Assembly: GCA_936450465.1 (NCBI GenBank)
Contig: OW388293.1
Location: 26,045,860 to 26,109,859 of the forward strand
Direction: 5' to 3'
DNA from: Gibbula magus
Lineage: Eukaryota > Mollusca > Gastropoda > Trochida > Trochidae
Length of the DNA: 64,000 bases
Shown here: positions 1-11,700 of the stretch, piece by piece
How the letters are laid out: every line of letters starts with the position of its first letter
Numbering within the stretch: the first letter of the stretch is position 1
Notes under the pieces: model-generated
The model's database searches: none
What the model was told of the DNA's origin: nothing
Seen by the model: the letters and a program-made list of their open reading frames with translations, nothing else
Program-made: the position numbers and the translations under genes

Positions 1-1977
1 GTAAGCCCTGGAATAGTCAGTGGCGGTGTGGTACAGTTTGAAGCATGGTGCGGCGCACAGAGAAACATTACAATCTGTACATTCATAAGAAGACTCTCTG
101 CCTACTCGTTTTTTCTTCCTTGCTGGCCCATTGCCTTCTTCAATCTGTTTTGCGAGGACGGCGCGTTTTGCCTTAGAGCATACCACACACATCCTTGTGA
201 CGTTTTTCTTCCTTCCGACAGGCTCAATCTTCGTCGGAAAGTGACGTCCATGAAGACGAGTGACACTCTCGTCGCTCATGCTCGGCCGACCACGGGGACG
301 TCTGCAAAGTGATGGAACTTGTTCCTTGTCCGCAAATGTTACTATATGTTGCGCCAAAGCCTTCCTGTATTCCCGACTTGTTTTTAGAGGTTTATCTTTG
401 CTGTATTCTTTATAAACGATGTAAGAGTTCAACATGGCAACGTTGAGAACGTGAAACCAAACCCGTTTCCACCACTTCAGGGTCTTCACTCGGAACGGCA
501 TGTACGACAACATCTGGTCGGCCCGATCAACACCTCCCATGTACTTGTTGTACGTTGTTACAATGCGCGGCTTGAGAACTGGTTCCCCTGTTGCCCGGTT
601 CTTCTTCCCTGTTTGTTCAAGTTGTGTATCTTCAACAGTAGACATGAGAAGCACTGATTTTCTATCTTCGTAGCGAAGAACGAGTAGGCCATGGTTGTGA
701 GAAACTGTCATGTCCCCTTGCTTGGCTTTCTTTTTAGGTTTCTTGACTGAATCAGGAAGTCCCTTTCGATTGGCTCTCAACGTCCCCGTGGCACCTATTC
801 CCCGCTCCCACAAATTTATGTACAGATTTGTGGACGAATAGTAGTTGTCCATAAAGATGTGATGCCCCTGTCCAACGTAGTCGTTCACCAAGTCCATGAC
901 TACATCATAAGTTTTGCCACCTTCAGAAACCGGTTCATTCGTTTTTCCAGTGTAGAGTTTGAACTTGCAAACGTATCCGTTGTGCGAGTCACACAACATG
1001 AAAGCCTTTATCCCATACTTCTTAGGCTTGTCGGGAAGATAAACTGTGAAAGATAAGTTACCTTTCCAGGGCACCATGCCCTCGTCGACTGAAATGTTTT
1101 GATGCGGTTTATACACTCTTGAAAAACGGTGAACTATCCGGTTATACAAGTGTCCCAGTTTATTTATTGGTGAAAAGCACGGGGTGTTACGGCCCGGCAT
1201 CCTCCTGTTGTCAGCCAAGTGTAGGTAGGTTATAAGAAGCCAAAACCTGTCTCGGGGCATGCACTTGGCGAAGAAAGGCGTTGAGGTAACATCACTTGTT
1301 GACCAGTAATCAGCAAAGTTTCTCTGCACAACCAATGACATGGCAATTGTCATGGCTACAAATACCTTCATCTCTTCTGCATTAGTGTCTTGCCACTGTT
1401 GCATTCTTGAACGGGGTCTTAGAATTTTGTCCTCCATTGCTTGTTTGAAATATCTATTGGTTTCCGTTGCCATATCCTCATAGTCATCATTATGTATAAA
1501 CAAATTGAAAAAGTCAATAGGTTCAGGGTTCTCAGGAAGTTCTATGAACTGGCGCAACCCAGTTTGACCAGTGAAAGGCAAGTTTACACGTGGCCGCGGA
1601 CCATCCACCCACTCATCAAACGTCTGTGAATTATCATGATTATATTGTGGTATTTCGGCAAACTCCTCCTCAAAACCACTAAAGTCTTCTTCGGTGGAAT
1701 TACCGGCGGCTAGAATCTTTCTGGCAATCTCTGTCTCTATATCACTCAGAGCATCTGTGTCACCATGTTCACTATCTATTACAGTGTCCCGATCATATGC
1801 ATCATCACTGTCTAAACCACTGCTACCATCACTGTCAGTTGACTCCATATCAGAGGCTTCATCAGCATGGATCTCGTTGATGAAGTCGTCGTCGCTTGAA
1901 ACGGCTTCAAAGCTGCGTGTCCTAGTATGCAACGCCCTAGGCCGTCGCAGGGCCTTGCGTCCACGTCCGCGCAGCAT
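1..1977 (-). CDS. piggyBac-family transposase, C-terminus beyond window
   Basis: A single uninterrupted frame of 659 codons runs from an ATG at 1977-1975 to base 1 with no stop, so the C-terminus is missing. The N-terminal ~110 residues are acidic and Ser/Asp-rich, as is usual for the family. The central domain carries the piggyBac catalytic acidic residues in the expected order: D298 (SVDEGMVPWKG), D377 (FMDNYYSS) and the pair D484/D487 (GGVDRADQM). The C-terminal part has a Cys-rich cross-brace zinc-finger pattern (CVVC, then CTDC, then C..PC and H) that in this family binds the transposon ends. At more than 659 aa it is slightly longer than the insect enzyme. It is expected to excise and insert DNA at TTAA without a footprint. 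No frameshift or stop was found, so it may be recent or active. A domesticated PGBD-like gene is the alternative, but the terminal TTAA signature at 4497 favours a transposon. Confidence 0.93.
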   Translation of the reverse strand, partial: MLRGRGRKALRRPRALHTRTRSFEAVSSDDDFINEIHADEASDMESTDSDGSSGLDSDDAYDRDTVIDSEHGDTDALSDIETEIARKILAAGNSTEEDFSGFEEEFAEIPQYNHDNSQTFDEWVDGPRPRVNLPFTGQTGLRQFIELPENPEPIDFFNLFIHNDDYEDMATETNRYFKQAMEDKILRPRSRMQQWQDTNAEEMKVFVAMTIAMSLVVQRNFADYWSTSDVTSTPFFAKCMPRDRFWLLITYLHLADNRRMPGRNTPCFSPINKLGHLYNRIVHRFSRVYKPHQNISVDEGMVPWKGNLSFTVYLPDKPKKYGIKAFMLCDSHNGYVCKFKLYTGKTNEPVSEGGKTYDVVMDLVNDYVGQGHHIFMDNYYSSTNLYINLWERGIGATGTLRANRKGLPDSVKKPKKKAKQGDMTVSHNHGLLVLRYEDRKSVLLMSTVEDTQLEQTGKKNRATGEPVLKPRIVTTYNKYMGGVDRADQMLSYMPFRVKTLKWWKRVWFHVLNVAMLNSYIVYKEYSKDKPLKTSREYRKALAQHIVTFADKEQVPSLCRRPRGRPSMSDESVTRLHGRHFPTKIEPVGRKKNVTRMCVVCSKAKRAVLAKQIEEGNGPARKKKRVGRESSYECTDCNVSLCAAPCFKLYHTATDYSRAY

Positions 1978-3299
1978 TCTGCTTCAACCTGTAAATGATT
2001 GAAAATGCGTTAGATGTATGCAACATATAACATGTGATTAGAGACAATAAACATACAGAGATAATGAATGTGAGCTTCATGGACGTTCATTTGCCAGTTT
2101 CAGAACCTCCCGGCGCATCTAGGACGACTGCGCCGCAAGCACCGACGGCGCCGACGGCTTCTGACATCGCGCCGATTTTTCCGACGCATATGTCAAACGG
2201 ACCATTTTCTGATTTCCTCGGCGACGTGTAGCACCGGGTGCGAGGCCCGGAAAATAAACTACTATGTCAGGGAAGCTCGGGTTGTCAGTTGCCGAATGAC
2301 TTCTCTTTTCGAGAAGCAGAGCATCCAAGGAGCGGTCTCTCGAGGCGGAGCCCGGACCCATGGGAGCATACTCCCATGCTCTCCGGGAATTCCCGTCCCC
2401 GTCTTCCGCGGCGGACCCCGGATTCAATCGCGGGACAGGTTTCCCATGTTCTCTTTTGAGAACGAGAGACTCCGAGGACAATCCTATGGGACGAACCCCG
2501 GATTCTATTGGGAATGGGTTCCCATGCCCTCTCGACATATATAGCAGAAACCTTCATACCTCGGAATGACACGAACCTTTATTTCAAAGTAGAAACAAAA
2601 AAATAATTTGCACAAAAAGTTTGGGGGGTGGCGACCAAAAGCGGGGGGGTCCGCGCACCCCCCGGTAGATATTTATACTTGTGGGTCGGTCCCGAAGATG
2701 ACGGACCACGCCCATGTTCATGGGAATTTTTTCTCATTATGTCATGTTGAATCCCGTCGGAAATTCCCCTGCTCACGAAAAAACTAATACCTAAAAAAGT
2801 AATTGTGATACAAAAGAACTTTGGTAATAAAAGTGGTGAGGAATCAAATTCTCCATCTGCTCAGTTCAGTCCGCTACACATATAAATAATTCTTCAAATC
2901 TTATTGAATGAAAGGTCTTTTATTCAATAATGTAAAAGATAAAATAATAAATTCAATTCAAATGGTTTGGAAAGGTGCGCCCTCGCATTTGAATTTTAGA
3001 AATAAAAACCTTTCGCAAATGGCATCAGTAACAAAAATGTTCACGCATTTTTAGAAACTCCGAAAAGTGAAATATTTTCCTGAGAAAATATTCCCACGAA
3101 AAGGCTTTTCCCCGAGCGGCGGGTCCCGTACTCAAATATATTTTCGCTTTTATGTTATATTTTTTTTTCCAAAACTGGAAACAAAATTCCGTCATGACAG
3201 TTGTTCATCGTTTATAAAGCTCTATATTTGCGTATCAAAAGAACAGTATTTTAGTTATATATTATCATACTTCTTCACTTATGCGTACATCAATATTGC

Positions 3300-3980
3300 G
3301 GCTCTTCGCGCATGCATAGTTCTTCCCAAAAACATGCGCATTTTATCTGGAATTAAAGACAATGTTTTTCTCTTTACAATGATGTTAAAATTATAAAAAT
3401 CGGACTTGCGGTTCAAAAGTTATGAAGTGCGAAAATTATACCTTTTGGCGCGGCGCTTTGCGCATGCAGAGTTCTTCCCGAAAACATGCGCATTATACAT
3501 GGAATTGAAGACAATGTTTTTCTCTTTACAATGATGTAAAAATTATAAAAATCGGACTTGCGGTTCACAAGTTATAAAGCCCGTAATGATGGTATATGCT
3601 AAGAGCGCCACTTATTCAAAGCCGAATATCACCTTCTGCGCGACACCTGGCGCATCAAAAGTTATTGCCGAAAATACACGTATTTTATATGGAATTGAAG
3701 ACAATTCTTTTATCTATATACTGATAAAAAAATTATGAAAATATCCCAAGTAGTTTCTTAGAAATAGAGCGCCGAGGCATGTTGGGGTAAATGCGCCACA
3801 TGTATCAAAATTCAAAAGTGCGAAAGTCGCCTATCTCTGTGCGATTGCTGTATTTTCAGTTATGTTAGCGCAATTGCGATTTTTATATGGGAATAAAGGC
3901 CATTCTTTCCTCTTTATTTTGGTATAAAAAAAATGAAAACAACCAATTGGTTCATATGATACGAAGTGCGAGAGAAAGGT
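3300..3980. repeat. decaying ~152-bp tandem repeat inside the piggyBac element
   Basis: Two near-identical units begin at 3309 and 3461 (cgcatgcatagttcttccc and cgcatgcagagttcttcccg), each followed by the same run through 'tctttacaatgatgt' and 'atcggacttgcggttca'. More degraded versions follow at about 3640 and 3835, recognisable by 'tatggaattgaagacaatt' and the 'ctctttat' block. Similarity falls toward the transposon tip. No coding potential is seen. Confidence 0.7.
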
Positions 3981-4011
3981 AGCTTATCGCAATATCTTCC
4001 CGTAATTAGAA

Positions 4012-4090
4012 GCTATCTGCCCATGTGGCGAGATGCGAGACAGATAAGCATAGGCTATCTGCCCATGTGGCGGGATGCGAGACAGATAAG
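4012..4090. repeat. two subterminal direct repeats of the piggyBac element
   Basis: A 37-bp segment starting gctatctgcccatgtggcg and ending gacagataag occurs at 4012-4048 and 4054-4090 with one a/g difference, about 400 bp inside the inferred tip. Repeated subterminal motifs in DNA transposons often act as transposase-binding sites. That role is inference here. Confidence 0.65.
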
Positions 4091-4496
4091 CCTGTACGGG
4101 CCTATCTCACCCCGGGGCAGTGCAGACACTTAGGTGCTAATTAGCCGCCGGGCAGTGTAGCCATCGGAGCGAAGCAGGACAAAATTGGCCTTTTGTAAAG
4201 CTAATTATCGATGCGTTACGGGTCAACAATGCACACGCAAATTGGTGTGAATTTTGTTGGACGTTCTGACCAGACACTGAAGAAAGCTTTATTCTCATTG
4301 CGGGCTGCGAGGCATAAATACAGCCATTCTCATGCAGCGAGTCGCGGAAACAATCGACTCGGGACCCGGTATGGCAGATAGCCAAGTACATAGACAGCCG
4401 TGAATTCTTCTAAGTAAGCGATCCGGGATCCGTATTGAGGTACCTACGAATCGCTTATAGCCCGCCCGGATAATTCCGGGACCCGCATGTTAAGGG

Positions 4497-5344
4497 TTAA
4501 TAAATCAATATCAACAGTACTGGCTGATGATAATCATAAGTGAGTTACCTTAATAAATCAATATCAACAGTACTGGCTGATGATAATCATAAGTGAGTTA
4601 CCTTAATAAATCAATATCAACAGTACTGGCCGATGATAATTATAAGTGGGTTACCTTAATAAATCAATATCAACAGTACTGGCTGATGATAATCATATGT
4701 GAGTTACCTTAATAAATCAATATCAACAGTACTGGCTGATGATAATCATAAGTGAGTTACCTTAATAAATCAATATCAACAGTACTGGCTGATGATAATC
4801 ATAAGTGAGTTACCTTAATAAATCAATATCAACAGTACTGGCCGATGATAATTATAAGTGAGTTACCTTAATAAATCAATATCAACAGTACTGGCTGATG
4901 ATAATCATAAGTGAGTTACCTTAATAAATCAATATCAACAGTACTGGCTGATGATAATCATATGTGAGTTACCTTAATAAATCAATATCAACAGTACTGG
5001 CTGATGATAATCATATGTGAGTTACCTTAATAAATCAATATCAACAGTACTGGCTGATGATAATCATAAGTGAGTTACCTTAATAAATCAATATCAACAG
5101 TACTGGCTGATGATAATCATAAGTGAGTTACCTTAATAAATCAATATCAACAGTACTGGCTGATGATAATCATATGTGAGTTACCTTAATAAATCAATAT
5201 CAACAGTACTGGCTGATGATAATCATATGTGAGTTACCTTAATAAATCAATATCAACAGTACTGGCTGATGATAATCATAAGTGAGTTACCTTAATAAAT
5301 CAATATCAACAGTACTGGCTGATGATAATCAGAAGTGAGTTACC
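4497..5344. repeat. 53-bp satellite, 16 complete units
   Basis: Units begin with ttaataaatcaatatcaaca and end gtgagttacc. Starts fall exactly every 53 bp from 4497 to 5292, with no indels in any unit. Variation is confined to a few positions. Type A has cataagtgag, type B has catatgtgag, type C has ggccgatgataattataag (units 3 and 7), and unit 16 has cagaag. The order is A A C B A A C A B B A A B B A D. After unit 16 the sequence changes to ttaagtttttcaag. The first four bases of unit 1 are also the TTAA target of the adjoining piggyBac end. Confidence 0.97.
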
Positions 5345-5650
5345 TTAAGTTTTTCAAGTTTTTCAATGGTAAGTTGATTTCAGAACACAGGTACAGTAAG
5401 CTATTGTCAGTTTAAGTCAAGGGCCATAACTCTGAAATATTCACCCGATTGGTCCCTCAAAAGTATATCCGTAACACCGATGTATATCCAAAAGTTTTAG
5501 AAAGATTGATAAAAAAGTTATGATGGGGTTAATTTCAGAAAACATGTAGCCTTTTTCAAGACAGACGGACGGACTTGTACCCTTTTCAGGACAGACCGAC
5601 AGACTGTGCCACGACATAAACCCCCTTGGTTTTTACTGACGGTGGGTTAA
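5345..5650. repeat. dispersed non-coding repeat (gccataact / gacggac type)
   Basis: The segment contains aagggccataactctgaaa and two runs of the form 'ttcaagacagacggacgg' and 'caggacagaccgaca', ending near a gggttaaaa tail. A related arrangement (aagggccataactgg, then gatcggacggaaggacgat) recurs at 6190-6720. No open frame of interest. This style of repeat is common in bivalve genomes; the assignment is by resemblance only. Confidence 0.5.
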
Positions 5651-5792
5651 AAACGTGTTATGACTTCTATATAACATAACATATATCTCTATCTATAGGA
5701 ATATATTATTGAGTATTGTTGTCATGGCTTTATGAAATAACAGCTTCAAAAATAAATTATAACAGATTAATAGAGCGTTGTCTTCGGTACTG

Positions 5793-8700
5793 TCATTGTG
5801 ACCTCAGTGAGTACTGGACAGAGCAGCCACTCTCAGGCTGCTGTGTGCCTACCAAGTGGAGACAACTCTGGAATAAAAAATAAAACATTTATTTGGATAT
5901 ACCTGATAACAGCAGCAAATATGGTATTTGGCATTTTATCTGCTTCAAAAAGAAACATCCAGGACAAGAAACAAGAACTGTTACTCAACGCATCACATTC
6001 ACATTCACCTCAAATAATTCATTTTTAAAGTTATGATCCAAGCATGCAATCTACCCTTCAAAAATACAACCATTGGCTCTAAAGATCTAAAGAATAAATT
6101 TTTCAAGTACTATTACTACAATGGTCAAAATTTGTCAAATTGTCGAAATATCATAAATTAAATAACTGAGAATGTGCCTCATAGAAGCATAAAGGCATTT
6201 GGTCCCCTTCTGTTCCTGTCCCCATTGGAGCATCACAGCTGTTTGGGAACTATTTTTCACTTTCGGATTCAAGGGCCATAACTGGTTTTCAAACTCGATA
6301 AAGAGTATGGTCAGGTGTACTCACAACCAAAATTTTAGTCTAACACTTAGATTCTTAAAAAAAAAAAAAAAAAAAAAATGAAAAAGAGCCCTTTTTCATT
6401 CCTTAAAGTCTCCTTTTCAATATTTAATAACATGGTGATATTTTCAGAATAAAACTTTGTTCATAGTTTGAGTGTAAGACTACCAAAATTTAGTCCAACA
6501 AGTGACGTTTCGATGGAAATGACAGAAAATTTAAATCCCTGAAAACTCAAAATTGTCTGTCCGCAATGGGAAGAACATGGTAAACAACTGTACAAAGTTT
6601 TGTTGATCTACCTTTGACGTTTTTTGAGAAAATTGATCGGACGGAAGGACGATGGACAGAATGACCGCTTTATACGCTGCTTACTTTGTAGGCGGGGTAT
6701 AATTAACTGGGCCACAATGAACTTAATGCCCCTCACAGCCACATCATCCCCCGAATACAGACATTTCCACACTCTACACCTGCTCTCAATATCCAGTTTA
6801 CAAGCCAATAACAAGAGAGAGGAGTAAGAAGGGCGATCCCATGGGTGCAAGGTACCTCTCCACAAAATTTTGGTTTTGTGGGTTGTGCAGTTCTCGGGAA
6901 GTATATGAAATTTTAGAATCATAATTTTATACCAATAAAAGTGTGTCCCAATTACTCAATACCAAAAGTTAACACTGCTGAAACTTGGGACTGTTTGTTC
7001 TCTATTGTGCTGAGCAGCCTCCTAGCATGAGGGTTTATAGTGAACCAGGTTTATATGTAGACATGTACTTACAGGTTGGGGAAGCTTGTCCATGAGTTTA
7101 CAGTCAAACCTCTGTAGGAAGAGAGCTACGAACATGTGCATCTCCAGCAGCGCAAACCATCTGCAACACAGGGAACAGGATGTTATTTGGGATAGATCTT
7201 GAGGACTTGTACTACCGCCTTTTCTTGTGAAAACAGTACTTACATTATCATATTTTAGTCACATATTGCATTATGGCAGTGTATGAAATAAACCTGAAAA
7301 ATTCCCATCCCAACAGTCTTTATTTTGTAAATTTAAATGGCAAAATTTAAGAAAAAACACTAAGTTTTCAGCCCTTAACAAAGGTTCCCAGGGATGGGCC
7401 CCACGGACAAAACTGTCTTTATATTTCCCGATACAACTCGCAGTCTGATTAAAATAGACACTGTTCTGAGGAATAAAATCAGCAAGATGGGATGTGAATT
7501 GGTTCTATTAATTCCTCGCCACAAGGTCTGGGGTCACCCCGTAAAGGAATGTGTTCTGTACCAGTTTACTGCAAACAAACCAGTGTCACAAAGCTGACCA
7601 ATCACATCATACTTTATAAACGGTTGCCATTTTCAAAAACATTTGGAATCATTTGCTAACAAACAAACAGATATCTTTTGGAGTTACCTGCCCCAAGCTT
7701 CTTGTAGCAAAATCTTTTGTTGGAGGTCTTGTGATTGGTTAACTCAATTGCATCAGAACATACAAGTATACAGGATGTCATCAGACAGTTTGATGAGGAA
7801 ACTGCCAAGCAATATGAGTTCGTATCCTGGTAGATGTACCATTTTGCAACTTTTATTCCTTGGAAAATGGTCTATTTTAATCAGACTGATATCGGCCTAA
7901 CTAGGAAACCAAGGGAGTAACTGTAACATATCAAGATCTGGAATACACGACACTGCTGCGTGTCCACTCCCCCAGTTCTGCAGCACGACATGAAACATCC
8001 CAGGACACTCACACTCTGTGTATCAAATTTGACATATTCTATTTTTTTCAAACAAAATTATTTTTACCTTCCTGGACATTGATACCGTCCGCCGCCAAAC
8101 GCAATAAATCCTGGTAAAAACATGCTCTTGTCAAGATCAGCCGTTTCCCAGCGTTCCTGTCATAAAGAATTGTCAATAAAATATGATAGATACTTACATG
8201 TGATAGCCCAACTCACAAACGTGGAAGCATTATTTATTAACTCGGGGTTCATATTTTTCATATGATGCCCTAGGGCAAAATATCACCTTGTCATGTTGAC
8301 CTGACATAATAAACAATACTATGATGTCACGCTCTGTCTATGATATCACACTCTGTCTATGATGTTGCATTCTAAGTGCAATGATAACAGGTCACCAGTC
8401 TATGGTTGAAAGTAGTCATGCGGTTAAGCAATTCATCCTTTGCATAGAAATGCATAGAGAAGATATGAAATACCACCATGCAGATGGCCGGGTTTCCGGG
8501 TTTCCGGGTTTCCGGATATACGGGGTTCGGTTAAACTAGTCTGACCGTACAACCAGCACACTCCGGTGTAAAAATAGGATTTCAGTTGCATTTCGACAAT
8601 TATTAAAAGAAATTATCAATATGATCATCTAAAAAAATCTACTCACCGGATTAAACAATTCGGGATCAGGGAAGTATTTAACGTTCCGATGAGCCCAGAA

Positions 8701-11700
8701 CGGGGAAACCAACAATAAATCTCCTACTGGGACTGTCTTACCCTGGAAAATAATTGAAATGATTTGTGCTATTCTCAATATGAAATATGAATACAAATTC
8801 CCATAATCAAGATAATTAGTGTGATAATCCTTACATCAGTAAGACAGTAAGGAATAGATAACTCCTTTCTCTATATCATATAAGTTGTACAAAGGTATGA
8901 TATTTGATATATGACCTAGTCGTGTCATATGTATATCCTGTTTGCAAATATGCTATTAATGAGCATTTGCTTAAATGGTTTTACTGCGCAATTCATATGC
9001 ACAAATTGGTAATATAAGCCAAATGACACATTTGTTTATGTGATAACCTCCATATTATATTTGAGTAGTAATTTTTTCATCAAACATCAAACACTACTAC
9101 AATCGTGCTAGAGCTATCACAGAATCAACACATATAATAATTATGTCGAACAATATAAAATAATTTAGCTATGTTTAAACAGATGTATATTTACACAGAA
9201 TTATCAAGTAAACCAGATAAACAGGTAAACACAAAAATGAATTACCTTTACAGTAAATTCTTTGACGACTCTTCTCGCTATGACCCCAGGTGACCTAAGT
9301 CGAATTGCTTCAAGGATACAAAACTTCAGAAATGGCATCTCTCGAAGATCCGCTTCTGTGACTTAAGGATAACAAGAATATTTATTTTTGGGGAATTCTA
9401 TTACACAAAACAATAAAATGACATCATATTCCAATACTTACTGTTGTAAAACTTTGGTTTCTGAACAGTAAAAATCAGAAAAATTTGTTGTAACATTATA
9501 GTGCATGGTATACCAGGTTTTAAGCACCAGTGTTGAGACTCTGTCTACGTCTCTGTTCAATACAGTGCCATCTCTTCTTTACATTCATTATGATCCAGAA
9601 ATCAACCTAAAAGAGCAAATGAGATGTATCTTTTTAATCCAATTTTTATTCTAAAATTTGTGTCTCACTAAATGGGCAAGATATTTTGTTTAAATCTTAC
9701 CATTACTTCTCCCTTTGAGAACCTGGTCCACCTGAGATTTAGCCTTCTTCAGGATCTTCTCGTCTTGAAGCATAAATGCCAGAGTCCAGAATGTTATCTG
9801 CAAGAAAATAAGTATGTGTGTCTGGCTTAATTTCAAATTAACCCAGTTTGCTAAGCTGTATATGGATAATACATCTTGGTGATGATCTTTGTGAAATATG
9901 AAGATATTTCATAAGTGAATCAATGGCTATATAGTAAAAACTGTGATTGAAATAATGAAACAGAAACAAATTTTAAATTGGAATACCAATGTCCCTTATT
10001 GTTATAACTAGCAAAGTTTTTAAGTTTGACAAGTGAATTACTCCGGAGTCCAAATCATTTTGAAGAGCTCTGCACAATGGTGATGGCTAAAAACTGTATT
10101 GACCTGAGCCATCCCAAATCATAGAGAAGAATTTGGTGATCTTCAGATTTGTAACTAATTGTTATTTGTGTATGGAATGTTACAAATGCTGTATTTACTA
10201 ACACAAAATTTCAATCACATGAAGCACCAGTAAAATCTCCTCTCGCTCCAAATACACAAATCTCATATTTCTACAATTTTTAAAAATAACATAAAATCAT
10301 ATATTCTGGTATGTACAGACTCAACATTTCTACAACGAGCACATAAAAAAATCACAAAAATAAATAAATAAATACTTTAGTTTTATTTAAAAATATAGTT
10401 AGAAATATTCCTATTGCCTCAGTTGAATTTTAGACATAGAAATATATCAGCTAGCAAATCTAAATCAAGTTTGTTTTAGGTAATTATTTTCACATGATTT
10501 TTCCTTCAGAGGATGCAAAATTATAACTGATTCAAATTGAAGTACTCAATTACCAAATCTTGTTCAAATAAAACAACTCACTGGAATGGCGTTAGCCAGG
10601 GAAGCCCAGAGAAACAGCATGCCATAGTTTGCCATACAGTCTTGATCTGCTATACCACACACTATCTGGAGAAACGTCTGAAATGGACGAAAAAATTAAC
10701 ATAATTTATAAACATTTCATCTTAAAAAAATTACTGAATAATGGTAATGTAAATATTTAGGAAGTTATCTTGACATAACATATTAAACTACATTCTCTTC
10801 CTGCAGAGTTTACTCCCTTCAGATTTTCGATCCCAACCTGTTTTACTATTAAGAACTGAACTGATTAACACTGAATTAATGAGTGTTGAGCCAATCTGAG
10901 TGTTCAATTTACAGGAATCACGAGGGAATAATCCAGGATTGCGTGGTCACTGTCACAAATGTTTTTCTTTTTCACATTTTAACAAAATTACAGTTTAAAG
11001 AAATATTTGATCAATAGAAATAATAGAATTAATGAATAGATAACTTTATTGTCACTCACCTCCTTGCCGTCACCATCATGGGTTGGGTTGAGTTTATCAA
11101 CAACTGAACGGAAGCTCTTCAAAAGCCAATTTTTCGATTTCGACCAATCCCTGAAAGAAGAGAAGGAAATATATATAATACTAGATTAGCGTTTGCGGGA
11201 CACCGCAAAAGCAGAGCAGCTCCGAAACTTAGGGTCTCGCCTTTCCCTGTTCCGCCTTCTCGTCAGCATCAATAAAATGGGAATTCTTTTTAACAAAAAT
11301 TTGTTCATTATTCGAGTTATTACTAATCATCACTGGGGTCACTTTTCACAAGTTTGCTCTTAAAACCTATTTCTTCTTTCAAAATTTTATCCAAGGATTA
11401 ACGTGGCTTTAACCAATATCTCATGACCTTGACCTTGACCATTAATGATCACTTTTCATCGCGTATAACAATCATGCAATGACTCAAAGTGTTCATAGTT
11501 AAAATATGGCATATTCACAAAAGCATGCTTAAGTTTTGACCTCACTGTGACCTTGACCTTTGACAGATTTTAGCGAAAACGTTTACAAATCTTGGTCTTT
11601 CTCCATAGTTCATATATACCAAATAAGAGCCTAATAGCACAAAAAAAGTTTGAAGTTATCATGTATACAAGGATTGTTGTAGTGATTTCAGAACTCATGA

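Larger units (their letters stand above)
1..4496 (-). mobile_element. piggyBac DNA transposon (right end in window, left end outside)
   Basis: The transposase frame at 1-1977 reads leftwards. Its upstream side ends at 4496 in GGG followed by TTAA (4497-4500). Read inward on the minus strand, this tip begins TTAACCCTTAACATGCGGG, matching the usual piggyBac start of CCC(T) next to a TTAA target. The 2.5 kb between transposase and tip holds GC-rich inverted motifs (about 2230-2540), a possible TATA-like stretch on the minus strand near 2540, a decaying tandem array (3300-3980) and two short subterminal repeats (4012-4090). The left terminus lies before base 1, so the TTAA duplication cannot be checked here. 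The exact right boundary is inferred. Confidence 0.72.

Noticed and set aside
2119..2538. 139-codon minus-strand open frame upstream of the transposase
   Set aside because: Overlaps open frames on the opposite strand in a GC-rich inverted-repeat patch; composition and lack of any family motif suggest chance.
4497..5344. CRISPR-like array
   Set aside because: Units are contiguous 53-bp repeats without variable spacers, in a eukaryotic genome.
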